Shown here piece by piece: positions 1 through 8,037 of a stretch of 64,000 nucleotides of DNA. Below the pieces are notes generated by a model. That model was not told where the DNA came from. It made no database searches and worked only from the letters and a program-made list of their open reading frames with translations. The stretch is from NCBI RefSeq assembly GCF_024399335.1, contig NZ_CP075339.1, positions 62,001-126,000 of the forward strand, given 5' to 3'. Positions within the stretch are counted from its first letter, which is position 1; every line of letters begins with the position of its first letter. The position numbers and the translations under genes were made by a program. This DNA is from Leucobacter aridicollis. GTDB taxonomy: Bacteria > Actinomycetota > Actinomycetes > Actinomycetales > Microbacteriaceae.

Positions 1-659
1 TCACGCCTGTCGTGCTGGCGGTGCTCGTCGCGAGCTATTGGCGCACAATGTACGGCGCGCAGGGCTACTTCACGATGACTCTGCCGGTGAGGGGCAGAAC
101 AATCTTTGCGGCAAAGGTGCTCTACGGCATCCTCGTCTCGTTTGTCGCAGCCGCGCTGACTGCCGCCCTGCTCGCACTCGCGGCGGTTGCCCTCGCAGTG
201 TCGAAGGGCGTCGCGCCGGCAGACTTCATCCGTGAACTGCTCACGACAGTCGACCCAGGGCTCGCCTGGTTCGTAGTGGTCGCGCTGCTCATGCAGCTCG
301 TATTCGCAGTGATAGCCGGCGCCGCGCTCATGTCAATTGGCGCCGAGGGCCGTTTCAACCACCTGGGGTTCGCAGCCCCAGTGATCTTCACCGTGGTGCT
401 CTACTTCGTGATGCAGCTACTCGGGCTCGCGGCGATGTTGTTCATACCGTTCGGCATCCGAATCGGCGGCCCAGACGCGGGCACGTTCGTCGCGCAAGGA
501 ATGTTCCAGGACTTCCTCGCAGCGCTGAAACCTGGAGACCCGGCGGGAGCCGACCCGAGCGTCCTCGGCCTCGGAGTGCTCTTCATCTCGCTCGTGCTCG
601 GCGTGGTGCTTGCCTGGTGGGGCGCGCTTTCGGTCGACCGACGGACATCCCTCCGCTAA
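1..659 (+). CDS. ABC-2 type transporter permease, 5' partial
   Basis: The reading frame is open from the window edge, so the N-terminus is missing. About 215 residues remain, almost all in hydrophobic helices (for example around residues 30-60, 85-110, 120-150 and 188-207 of the visible part) separated by short polar loops. This suits the membrane subunit of an ABC-2 exporter; the ATPase partner is presumably upstream, outside the window. Substrate cannot be read from the sequence. Its stop overlaps the end of the convergent decarboxylase gene by 4 bp. Confidence 0.6.
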   Translation, partial: TPVVLAVLVASYWRTMYGAQGYFTMTLPVRGRTIFAAKVLYGILVSFVAAALTAALLALAAVALAVSKGVAPADFIRELLTTVDPGLAWFVVVALLMQLVFAVIAGAALMSIGAEGRFNHLGFAAPVIFTVVLYFVMQLLGLAAMLFIPFGIRIGGPDAGTFVAQGMFQDFLAALKPGDPAGADPSVLGLGVLFISLVLGVVLAWWGALSVDRRTSLR

Positions 660-1939
660 CGCACGACCTGCAGCTCGTGCCGTACGGCGCCCCTGATCTC
701 AGTGAACTCGGGCGCCGTACCTGCATTCTCGATGCCGTACACCGGCGGAACCGGGAGCGAGTTGTAGTGAAACGGGTTGCTCGCGTAGTAGGCGCCGGTG
801 TCAAGAAGCGCAACGAGGTCGCCGGGTTCAAGAAGCGGAAGCTCGCGGCCGCGAGCAACGAGGTCGCCCGCAAAACAGCACGGACCAGCGACGTCCTGCA
901 CCTCTGTGATAGCTGTCGGCTTCGAACCGCCCGCGCTATCGAACCCCTCAACCCGAAGCGGCCACGCATCGGGCATGAACACTGTGCGGGTCGCGACCTG
1001 TGCACCCGCGTGAGTGATCGCCACCCTGCGGCCACCAACCTGCTTCGTGTACTCGACATACGTTGCGATGAAGCCATGCTTCGCGAGGATACTCCTACCG
1101 AACTCGGTGACAATCTCATAGTCGCCAGAGAACAGTCGCGGGGCGCCCTCTTCGAGCGCGGCGACGTAGTCGTCGAACGCCGAGAGTGGATTGTCAGTTG
1201 CAAAGTCGACGGGAAGACCGCCGCCGATGTCTAGGGTTCTGATTTGTGCATGCCCGGCACGCGCGTTCACCTCGTCGGCGAAGCGGACGAGCTCGTTCAC
1301 GCCCTCGGCGATGAGCTCGAGCGGGCAGCCCTGCGATCCGACGTGCGTGTGAGCCCTCCGTAGCCACGGTGAGGCAAGGTATGCCTCGATGAGCTGCTCG
1401 CGCATTCCAGGGTCGCGAAGCGGCACACCAAACTTCGAGTGTGCACTTGCCGTGCTCATTGCGGCGATCGAGCCCGCCCCCACCTGCGGATTCAGGCGGA
1501 TTCCGATCTCTGAATCTGATCCGGCGTCCGCGAGTAGCGCCCTGACGCGTGCGAGCTCCTGGAAGTTGTCGACATTGAGCGCTGCGCCAAGCCCGAGCGC
1601 CCTGCGCAGCTCACCCCACGACTTCGCGGGGGAATCAAACACGAGCTTGTCAGGAGTGATTCCGGCCGCCAGCGCAGCGCTCAACTCGCCATCGCTCGCG
1701 ACCTCGGCTCCCATGCCAAGCTCCCCGAGCCGAGCAAGTACGGGCACAAGCGGATTCGCCTTCACCGCGAACGCGTGGAGTACCGGGATGTCCCGTGGGA
1801 AGGCGCCAAGCAGGTGCTCCACGTTGAGCTGCACGCGCTCCCAGTCGAGGAACGCCACGAGTGGCGAGTGCTCTTCGTGGAGCAGCCCCTGGGCACGGGC
1901 AGCGGTGAGGATCTGTGATCGCCGGGCTGAATCGTTCAT
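656..1939 (-). CDS. Fold-type III PLP-dependent decarboxylase (LysA/ODC-like)
   Basis: A 427-residue protein of the alanine-racemase-fold decarboxylases (diaminopimelate/ornithine decarboxylase group), which remove the alpha-carboxylate of a basic or acidic amino acid. The PLP lysine is in AVKANP (K60). HVGSQG, the glycine loop GGGLP and TEFGRS (phosphate binding) follow in family order. The catalytic cysteine region reads CCFAGD rather than the CESGD of diaminopimelate decarboxylases, so the substrate is uncertain. I start at the ATG giving MNDSARR; the open frame extends 32 codons further but that part is low-complexity and unlike the family. It stands alone, convergent with the permease. 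Confidence 0.75.
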   Translation of the reverse strand: MNDSARRSQILTAARAQGLLHEEHSPLVAFLDWERVQLNVEHLLGAFPRDIPVLHAFAVKANPLVPVLARLGELGMGAEVASDGELSAALAAGITPDKLVFDSPAKSWGELRRALGLGAALNVDNFQELARVRALLADAGSDSEIGIRLNPQVGAGSIAAMSTASAHSKFGVPLRDPGMREQLIEAYLASPWLRRAHTHVGSQGCPLELIAEGVNELVRFADEVNARAGHAQIRTLDIGGGLPVDFATDNPLSAFDDYVAALEEGAPRLFSGDYEIVTEFGRSILAKHGFIATYVEYTKQVGGRRVAITHAGAQVATRTVFMPDAWPLRVEGFDSAGGSKPTAITEVQDVAGPCCFAGDLVARGRELPLLEPGDLVALLDTGAYYASNPFHYNSLPVPPVYGIENAGTAPEFTEIRGAVRHELQVVR

Positions 1940-2154
1940 GGTTGTCGGTATCTGCGCTCTCGTGCTCGCGGTTGTGGTGCGGAAAGCGGTCGTGTGACCC
2001 CGCCCGTCAGACCAGGCTAGGAATGAAATGCACACGGCGGATCCGTCTCACAGGATGAATTCTCGTCGCATACTCGTGTCCACCGGATGAACACCGACGA
2101 GGCTCCTCCTCGTAGGGTGAAACCAAGACGGCCGGACTGCACACCTGCAGCGCG

Positions 2155-2880
2155 TTGAAGCCGAAAGGGGGCGCTGGATCTGTGCAGACTCATCACCAGG
2201 TTCGTGCCCCTGCCATCGCTGCCCGCGGTACGCGTCGCCGCGACCTCACCCCGGATCGTGAGGGGGCGCTGGCCGAGCCGACAAAGATCGTGCTCGTCGA
2301 GGACCACCCGATCGTGCGGCTTGGTGTTGCCACTGTGCTCGGAGCACGCGACGACCTCACGGTCGTCGCTGAAGCTGCCAACTCGGCCGCTGCGCTCGCC
2401 GCCGTCGCAGACACCTCGCCGGGGCTTGTGATCTTGCCACTTCGGCTTGGCGGAGTGAACGGCGGACTCGAACTCTGCCGCGCGCTTAAGTCCACCGAGC
2501 GGGGCCCACGCGTGATGATGTACACGTCGTACACACACCACACGGACGCGACACTCGCGTTCCTCTCGGGCGCTGACAGCTTTCTCACGAAGGATCACCC
2601 CGAGGGGCGGCTGGTCGAGACTGTGAGAGCGACTGCGCGTGGCAACCGTGTGTGGCTTGTCGGGCCAGACGCCGAGGGAGAGACCCGAAGCATCGAAGCG
2701 CGGGTGCGGGGCGCCTCACTCACCCAACGCGAGCAGGAGGTGCTCGGATTCATGCTGCAGCGCTACACGAACCAGGAGATCGCGAAGGAGCTGTTTGTGG
2801 GGGTGCCGACGGTGAAGACGCACGTGTCGAACGTTCTGCAGAAGCTTGGCGTCAACAGCCGCAAAGCTCTCTTTGCGTGA
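2155..2880 (+). CDS. LuxR-family response regulator with atypical receiver
   Basis: An N-terminal receiver domain (about residues 43-160) is followed by a LuxR/NarL helix-turn-helix (LTQREQEVLGFM, then TVKTHVSNVLQKLGV). The acidic pair ED after IVLV and the conserved Lys in FLTKD are present, but the phospho-acceptor Asp is replaced: VILPLRL has Pro95 where VLLDLRL is usual. It may therefore act without phosphorylation. The start is unsure: TTG at 2155 or an in-frame GTG at 2182 both precede the domain by a non-conserved stretch. No histidine kinase is adjacent. Confidence 0.8.
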   Translation: MKPKGGAGSVQTHHQVRAPAIAARGTRRRDLTPDREGALAEPTKIVLVEDHPIVRLGVATVLGARDDLTVVAEAANSAAALAAVADTSPGLVILPLRLGGVNGGLELCRALKSTERGPRVMMYTSYTHHTDATLAFLSGADSFLTKDHPEGRLVETVRATARGNRVWLVGPDAEGETRSIEARVRGASLTQREQEVLGFMLQRYTNQEIAKELFVGVPTVKTHVSNVLQKLGVNSRKALFA

Positions 2881-2907
2881 CCCAAGGCCCGGGGCCGGGC
2901 AGCCCTA

Positions 2908-2949
2908 GCTCTGCCGGGCGCCTCATAGTTCCGCCGGGCACCTCATAGC
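2908..2949 (+). repeat. Imperfect direct repeat after the response regulator
   Basis: Two near-identical units built on GCCGGGCRCCTCATAG follow each other between the response regulator and the hexamer array. They are followed by an imperfect inverted repeat (ATCTGCA ... TGCAGAT, about 2956-3008). No function can be assigned; a weak terminator or protein-binding region is possible. Confidence 0.5.
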
Positions 2950-3014
2950 CCCGCGATCTGCACGTGCAATGCCCAATTCGGGCGAAACCGGCATTGGGTC
3001 TGCAGATTACATAC

Positions 3015-3083
3015 GCTGTGGCTGTGGCTGTGGCTGTGGCTGTGGCTGTGGCTGTGGCTGTGGCTGTGGCTGTGGCTGTGGCT
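3015..3083 (+). repeat. GCTGTG hexanucleotide tandem repeat (11.5 units)
   Basis: A perfect 69-bp array of GCTGTG sits in the gap between the response regulator and the RNA methyltransferase gene, just downstream of both stop codons. It is noncoding in the likely annotation. Perfect arrays of this kind vary in copy number by slippage, so this is a candidate VNTR typing locus. Confidence 0.95.
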
Positions 3084-3126
3084 CGGTGGTGAGAGAGCTG
3101 TGGGGCGTCGCAGCGCCCCACAGCGA

Positions 3127-4452
3127 CTACTCGGCGCGGCTGAAGACCGCGAGTGACTCGAAGTGGTGCGTGTGCGGGAAGATGTCGAAGGCGCGAAGCT
3201 CAAGCAGATCGTAACCAGAGTCGAGCAGTGACTTCGTGTCCCGAGACAGCGCAACAGGGTCACAGGCGACGTAGACAATGTTCGCGGGCGCAAGCTCGGC
3301 GAGCTGCTGAGTGACGTCTCCGCCCGCACCCGAGCGCGGCGGATCGAGCACAATAGTGCCGCGGCGTAGGCGATCGCGCACAGGCGCTGCCGCATCGAGG
3401 AGCTCGCGGAGATACTTGTCGACGCGAGCAGTCAGCGCGCGGGCCCCGACGATCTCGGAGAGGTTCTCAGCGGCGTTGTCTGTCGCATCGGGATCGGACT
3501 CGACCGAGGTGATCTTCAGCCCAGGCCCTGCAGCTTCGGCCACAGCGGCCGCGAGCAGGCCGGCGCCGCCATACAGGTCAAGGTTGCCGGCCGCGGGGTC
3601 GAACTGGCCCGCCTCGATGAGGTCGGAGATCGCGTCGTGCACCGCCCCGAAGAGCATCGCGGGTGCCTCGCGGTGCACCTGCCAGAAGCCACCGGCGCGT
3701 ACGATGAAGCCGCGATCCTCGACGAGTTCGGCGACGAGATCCTTCTCTCCCCGACGCTCCTTCTGCCCGGTTTCGGTGATGAGCATGCGGGGGTCGTCGT
3801 TCGCGGGGTCGATAAGGTCGATCGTCTGCAGACCCTGCATTGCCTCAGTGAGCGGCGCAATCTGGTTGACGCCTGCAGTCGCGAGCGGCAGTGATGACAC
3901 CGGGACGACTGTGCGGCTGCGAGCCGCGTAGGGGCCGACAGCACCGGTCTCGGGATCGACGTGGAGGCGAACGCGCGTGCGGTAGCCGAGGCCATTCGCC
4001 TCGTCGTCGCCGTCGGCCGGCTCGACGAGCTCCGCGAGGGTTTCCCGGAAGTCTTCGCCATCTTCGCCAGCGAGCTCGATGTCGCCGAAGCGCGCCATCG
4101 AGTCGACGAGAACTTCAGCCTTCAGTACGCGCTGGCGCGCGAGGTCGATGTGGCCAAACTCGGCGCCGCCAGCGCGCTCTGCCGGGTCACGCTCGAGCGA
4201 AGCCTCTGCCCACACGTGCTCGCGGCGATCTTCTGAAGCGTCGATGACGCGCGTGACGGCGGCACGGGCGAACGACTTCTTCTTCTGGTCGGTGACGCGC
4301 GCGAGCACGCGCTCGCCGGGGATCGCGTCGGCGACGAACACCACGCGCCCCTCGTGGCGAGCGACGCTCACGCCGCCATGTGCAATTCCGGTGATTTCGA
4401 GCTCGATCTCGGAGCCGATTTCGAGGGGCGTGCCCTCGCGCTGTTCAGACAT
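3127..4452 (-). CDS. TrmA/RlmC/RlmD-type RNA (uracil-5-)-methyltransferase
   Basis: A 441-residue class I SAM methyltransferase predicted to methylate C5 of a uridine in tRNA or 23S rRNA. An N-terminal TRAM domain (about residues 8-65) precedes the catalytic domain. The SAM motif is LDLYGGAGLLAAAV, and LDPPRSG is the conserved DPPR motif. The nucleophile is Cys397 in VACDP, and E432 in HHFESL is the likely general base. The four cysteines that bind [4Fe-4S] in RlmD are absent (GGAEFGH region), so this is a cluster-free member. The start is the ATG giving MSEQREG; the longer frame is unlike the family. Confidence 0.85.
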   Translation of the reverse strand: MSEQREGTPLEIGSEIELEITGIAHGGVSVARHEGRVVFVADAIPGERVLARVTDQKKKSFARAAVTRVIDASEDRREHVWAEASLERDPAERAGGAEFGHIDLARQRVLKAEVLVDSMARFGDIELAGEDGEDFRETLAELVEPADGDDEANGLGYRTRVRLHVDPETGAVGPYAARSRTVVPVSSLPLATAGVNQIAPLTEAMQGLQTIDLIDPANDDPRMLITETGQKERRGEKDLVAELVEDRGFIVRAGGFWQVHREAPAMLFGAVHDAISDLIEAGQFDPAAGNLDLYGGAGLLAAAVAEAAGPGLKITSVESDPDATDNAAENLSEIVGARALTARVDKYLRELLDAAAPVRDRLRRGTIVLDPPRSGAGGDVTQQLAELAPANIVYVACDPVALSRDTKSLLDSGYDLLELRAFDIFPHTHHFESLAVFSRAE

Positions 4453-4493
4453 GAAGACTATTCTCCCACGCCAGCGAACTGATCGCGCAGGGC

Positions 4494-4531
4494 ACAGAAA
4501 AAGGGGCCAGGGAGTAATCTCCCTGGCCCCT
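4494..4531 (-). terminator. Rho-independent terminator of the lipoprotein gene
   Basis: A perfect 13-bp stem (4502-4514 with 4519-4531) closes a TAAT loop. On the minus strand it is followed by TTTTTCTG. It lies just after the lipoprotein stop and before the methyltransferase start, so the two genes are separate units. Confidence 0.9.
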
Positions 4532-4547
4532 GATCTGAGGTGTGAAA

Positions 4548-5351
4548 CTAGCCCTGCAGTGACGATGCGTCTGCGATCTGGTCCTTCGCGGGAGCTTCGA
4601 CCTTGACAGGCTCGCCCCACTTCGTGTACTCCTGCGTACCGGTGCCAAGCCCGCCGATGTTCGGCATGACGATACGGCGCGGAAGGTCATCGGGGCCGAC
4701 GAACATGTCGTAGACCATCGACTCGCCGATAGTCGAAACGAGTGCGTCGATGTCGACGCCCTCCTGCGGCTGCGCCTCGAACATCTTGCGTGTATCGAGG
4801 GTGAGCGTCAGCTGTGTGGTCTTGACGCCGTCGATCTCTGGCCCCTCGGGGTCTGCCTTGAAGTCAGTGAGGGCTTCGCCGAAGCCTTCGACCTGGGAGC
4901 CCGGGTTGACCTGATCGAGGATCGCGCCAATGTCGCCGGCGCCGCCCGGCATCGTCGACATGTCAAGGAACTTGTCGCCTGAGAGCGAGCCCATATTCAT
5001 GTACATCGTGCCGTCGACAACGCGGATGTCGCCATCCATGCCGCCAGTGTTCATCTTCATCTGCATCTGGACCTTCTTCGGGTCCTTATCAATGACGACG
5101 TCTGCCTCGACAGTGCCCTCAACTGAATCGCCCATCTGCATTGACATGTGCACCGAACCCGCCGCGAACTGGGCGTCTGCGATGCGCTGCGCGAAGTCGT
5201 CCTGCGTGAGCGGGGTGCCCTTCGCAGCGGGCTCTTGAGTGGTTGTCGAGCCGCCGTCGGCGGGGGTGGAGGAGGAGCTGCACCCGGTGAGCGCGAGCCC
5301 GCCAGCGAGCAGAATGGACGTGACAAGTGTGGCCCTGCGTGAAAGCTTCAT
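4548..5351 (-). CDS. LppX/LprAFG-like lipoprotein
   Basis: A 267-residue secreted lipoprotein. A basic start and hydrophobic segment end in the lipobox LTGC (Cys24), followed by a Ser/Thr-rich linker. The mature part resembles the LppX/LprG/LprF group of actinobacteria, which form a hydrophobic cavity that carries lipids or glycolipids: alternating strands with motifs such as GTVEADVVIDKDPKK and VVDGTMYMNM. It is monocistronic, with its own terminator. The ligand cannot be inferred. Confidence 0.75.
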   Translation of the reverse strand: MKLSRRATLVTSILLAGGLALTGCSSSSTPADGGSTTTQEPAAKGTPLTQDDFAQRIADAQFAAGSVHMSMQMGDSVEGTVEADVVIDKDPKKVQMQMKMNTGGMDGDIRVVDGTMYMNMGSLSGDKFLDMSTMPGGAGDIGAILDQVNPGSQVEGFGEALTDFKADPEGPEIDGVKTTQLTLTLDTRKMFEAQPQEGVDIDALVSTIGESMVYDMFVGPDDLPRRIVMPNIGGLGTGTQEYTKWGEPVKVEAPAKDQIADASSLQG

Positions 5352-5430
5352 GGTTCAACGGTAACCCGCACTGCAGACATTTCGCGATTCCCCCGGGTGA
5401 ATTCAGTATGTATTGCATAGGCTTGCGCGT

Positions 5431-6135
5431 ATGCATTTGATCCTCGCCTCAACCTCACCCGCACGGCTCTCGGTGCTGCGCGGAGCAGGGATTGAGCCCG
5501 CCTGTTTCTCGCCCGAAGTTGATGAGGAAGCGGAGGTACATGCGCGGGAGGCCGAGCTCGACCGTCCGCTCACCGCTCCCGAACTCACCGAGTACCTGGG
5601 GCGGCTCAAAGCTGAGGACGTGGTGCGGCGCTACGCTGACGAGATCGCCGCACTCGGCGGCGGGCTCGTACTTGGCGGTGACTCGATGTTTCTGCTTGGC
5701 GATGAGGTTCTTGGCAAGCCACACGTCCCCGACGTCGCGCTCGAACGCTCGAAGCAGCACCGCGGCCGTACCGGAACGCTGCATTCGGGGCACTGGGTCA
5801 TCGACTGCACGGCTGGCCCAGCTGACGGTGACGCAGCGCGGCTCCAGCTTGCCGACTTCGATGGGGCTCCCGCCGTCGGCAGCGTTGACACCGCGACGGT
5901 CACCCTCGCCGCAGACGTCACCGATACGGAGCTCGCACGTTACGTTGCGACAGGCGAACCACTCGAGCTGGCCGGGGGCTTCGCAATCGATGGGCTCGCA
6001 GGCGCGTTTATCGAGAAGATCGAGGGGGCGCCGAGCTGCGTTATGGGCCTCTCGCTCCCAGCGCTTCGCCGCCTTGTCCGCGACCTCGGTCACGACTACA
6101 CGGCGCTGTGGAGTGGCGGCTCCCCGCTCGCGTGA
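5431..6135 (+). CDS. maf: Maf-family nucleotide pyrophosphatase
   Basis: A 234-residue Maf protein. This family hydrolyses noncanonical or methylated nucleoside triphosphates to the monophosphate (house-cleaning) and was first linked to septum formation. The N-terminal signature LILASTSPARL and the later GGDSMFLLGDEVLGKP give the family fold; the acidic ends follow in GFAIDGLAGAFIEKIEG. The ATG at 5431 starts exactly at the conserved N-terminus. An upstream in-frame start at 5413 would add six residues and is less likely. The acidic insert HVPDVALERSKQ is usual in Microbacteriaceae-type homologues as far as I can judge. Confidence 0.9.
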   Translation: MHLILASTSPARLSVLRGAGIEPACFSPEVDEEAEVHAREAELDRPLTAPELTEYLGRLKAEDVVRRYADEIAALGGGLVLGGDSMFLLGDEVLGKPHVPDVALERSKQHRGRTGTLHSGHWVIDCTAGPADGDAARLQLADFDGAPAVGSVDTATVTLAADVTDTELARYVATGEPLELAGGFAIDGLAGAFIEKIEGAPSCVMGLSLPALRRLVRDLGHDYTALWSGGSPLA

Positions 6136-6141
6136 TAGGGG

Positions 6142-7893
6142 CTAGGCGCGGTCGCGTGCGAGGAGCGCGACAGTGAGCGCTGCGATAGTTTCGCCATCGG
6201 CGAGGTCGGCGCCGAGCAGTTCTTCGATGAGGGCGATCCGCTGGTAAAACACCGACCGCGACAGCCTCGCTCGTTGCGCAGCGAGTGAGCGGTTCGTTGG
6301 GTGCGCGAGGTACGCGGCGAGCACCCGCACAAGGTCTCCAGAGTGCCCGGCGCCTGCACCAGCGTCGTGCTCGACAAGGGGCCCAAGAGCAACGGCTGCG
6401 AACTCCTCGAGTTCTGGCACCCCCGCCAGTCCGCGCACGAGGTAGGCGAGTGGCCTGGCTTCCGCGAGCTGCACCGTGACGCGCGTGGCAGCGTTCCCTG
6501 CCTGCCGAACTCGCGCACCTCCGACGGGGACCGCGCCTGCGGCGGCGACCCGCTCGAGCGAGGCGATGAGTGCGCGCGGCCGCGAGGCCCCGACACCGAT
6601 ACTGAGGTGTGCGTGCCAGCTCGCCGGAGTCGGCTCGGGGAGCATCATCGTGAGCTCGTGGGCGAGTCGTTCTGCAAGCGGGTGAGTAGCGGGAGTGAGT
6701 GACGCGCTCGCGCGCGGGTCGTTCTGCGGGAACGACAGTAGCGCGAGCAGCGTGCGTGGCCCTGCAACCCCTTCGGGCGCCGGCGCAAGGAGTACCCGGC
6801 CCTCGGGTGCGACAGCGCGCCGGAGCGCTGTCGAGAGGATCGCCGCCTCGAGCGACTCGTGCGATCCAAAGTCCCCTGCCCCCGTGAGGGTGGCCCCAAT
6901 GAGCGCCCTACCCTCGACGGGGAGGCCGCCTGATGCGAGCTGCGCTGAGAGCTCACGCTCGCCCGAGAACCTCCCGGATAGGGCCGCATCGAGCAAGCGC
7001 TTCGAGCTGAGGTCGAGCCAGGTTTCACCGTCAGGATCGGCGAGCCGCGCGAGTGCAAGCGCGAACGCCCCGAGCTCGAGGACTGTCTCTCTCCCAGCCG
7101 CATGTGGGGGGCCGTCGAACGCAGTCAGCCACCCCCAGCGGTTTCCCTGTGCCTCAACTGGAACGCGGGTCGTGCCCGCAGGCAGCGACGGGTCGGAGTC
7201 GCCTGCCGCCTGAGCGCCCGCCCAATGGTCAAGCACGGTTGCATCTGATCCTGACCAGGCAACGACACGGTGGCCTGCGTCCTCCAGCACGACAGGGGCG
7301 CCGAGGGTCGCGGCGATCCTGTCGACGACGTAGTCGACGGGGCTTCTGTTGAGTCCGAGCTCGGTGAGCATCGCGTGCACTTCGGCACGTGCCTCGAGTG
7401 CCTCGTTCTGTGCAGCGAGCACGCGCTGGTGCACGCGTTGCGTGATCTGCACGAACCTGACGACCCGGTGCAGCACGATGAGCGGGATGCCGCGCTCGCC
7501 GCAGGCCGCAACGAGCGGCGCGGGAGCCTCGCCGAATCGTGCCCCAAGCTCAAACACAATCGCTGCAGGATCGGCATCGACAAGGGCGGTCACGAGCGCG
7601 TCGAGGGCCGCGGCCTGTTCGGGGGAGGAGGTGGTGCGCGAAGGATCGGCGCCGGCTGGGGAGGCCTCTCCTCGGCCGAGGCCTACGGGGTCTGGCCAGC
7701 CGGCCCCTGTCGTAAGTACGAGCTCGCCGCCGTCGAGCAGCGCGGGGGCGTCGCTGCCTGCGACGACGTGTGCCCAGCGCACGCCGCGATCGAGGCCCAC
7801 TTCTCCGGTGACGAGTTCGGGGGCACCCGCGGTGAGTTCGGCGAGTCCGAGGACATCGCGGACCGAGGGGAGGGGGCTTGCGAGTGCGTTCAC
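6142..7893 (-). CDS. PucR-family transcriptional regulator of the divergent catabolic operon
   Basis: A 583-residue regulator. The N-terminal PucR domain (about residues 8-130: PSVRDVLGLAEL, then GELVLTTG) is followed by a central linker region. The C-terminal PucR helix-turn-helix has the usual form (NRSLAAQRARLSRSVFYQRIALIEELLG). I chose the GTG at 7893 because MNALASPLPSVRDVL matches the family start; the open frame runs on to 9552 only as antisense of the dehydrogenase gene. It is divergent from the dehydrogenase/aminotransferase operon and probably controls it in response to an amino acid or pyrimidine breakdown product. Confidence 0.85.
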   Translation of the reverse strand: MNALASPLPSVRDVLGLAELTAGAPELVTGEVGLDRGVRWAHVVAGSDAPALLDGGELVLTTGAGWPDPVGLGRGEASPAGADPSRTTSSPEQAAALDALVTALVDADPAAIVFELGARFGEAPAPLVAACGERGIPLIVLHRVVRFVQITQRVHQRVLAAQNEALEARAEVHAMLTELGLNRSPVDYVVDRIAATLGAPVVLEDAGHRVVAWSGSDATVLDHWAGAQAAGDSDPSLPAGTTRVPVEAQGNRWGWLTAFDGPPHAAGRETVLELGAFALALARLADPDGETWLDLSSKRLLDAALSGRFSGERELSAQLASGGLPVEGRALIGATLTGAGDFGSHESLEAAILSTALRRAVAPEGRVLLAPAPEGVAGPRTLLALLSFPQNDPRASASLTPATHPLAERLAHELTMMLPEPTPASWHAHLSIGVGASRPRALIASLERVAAAGAVPVGGARVRQAGNAATRVTVQLAEARPLAYLVRGLAGVPELEEFAAVALGPLVEHDAGAGAGHSGDLVRVLAAYLAHPTNRSLAAQRARLSRSVFYQRIALIEELLGADLADGETIAALTVALLARDRA

Positions 7894-8037
7894 ATACAAA
7901 GTGTACGAAACTTTGCGGAATTGGCGATACTTTGCCGGGTGCCTACGGAGTAATTCGCTGAAAGACTTGCATGTATGCGGGCATTGCGGCCCGAACACAT
8001 TGCTCGAATGCGAGCGATACTCGAGAGGAACACAGAA
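7894..8037 (+). promoter_or_regulatory. Divergent promoter region with GCAAAGT repeats
   Basis: The gap between the PucR gene and the dehydrogenase holds CAAAG/CTTTG arms at 7897-7901 and 7911-7915. On the minus strand GCAAAGT recurs twice (about 7910-7916 and 7928-7934), each followed by TTCG or ATCG, some 17 bp apart. These are candidate PucR sites; the assignment is inference. Confidence 0.45.

Noticed and set aside
583..1203. Arg/Ser-rich frame opposite the decarboxylase
   Set aside because: Shadow frame of a clear PLP decarboxylase in high-GC DNA.
3015..3083. Coding sequence rich in Cys-Gly or Ser-His repeats
   Set aside because: Frames through the hexamer array lack coding support on either side; the array is intergenic.
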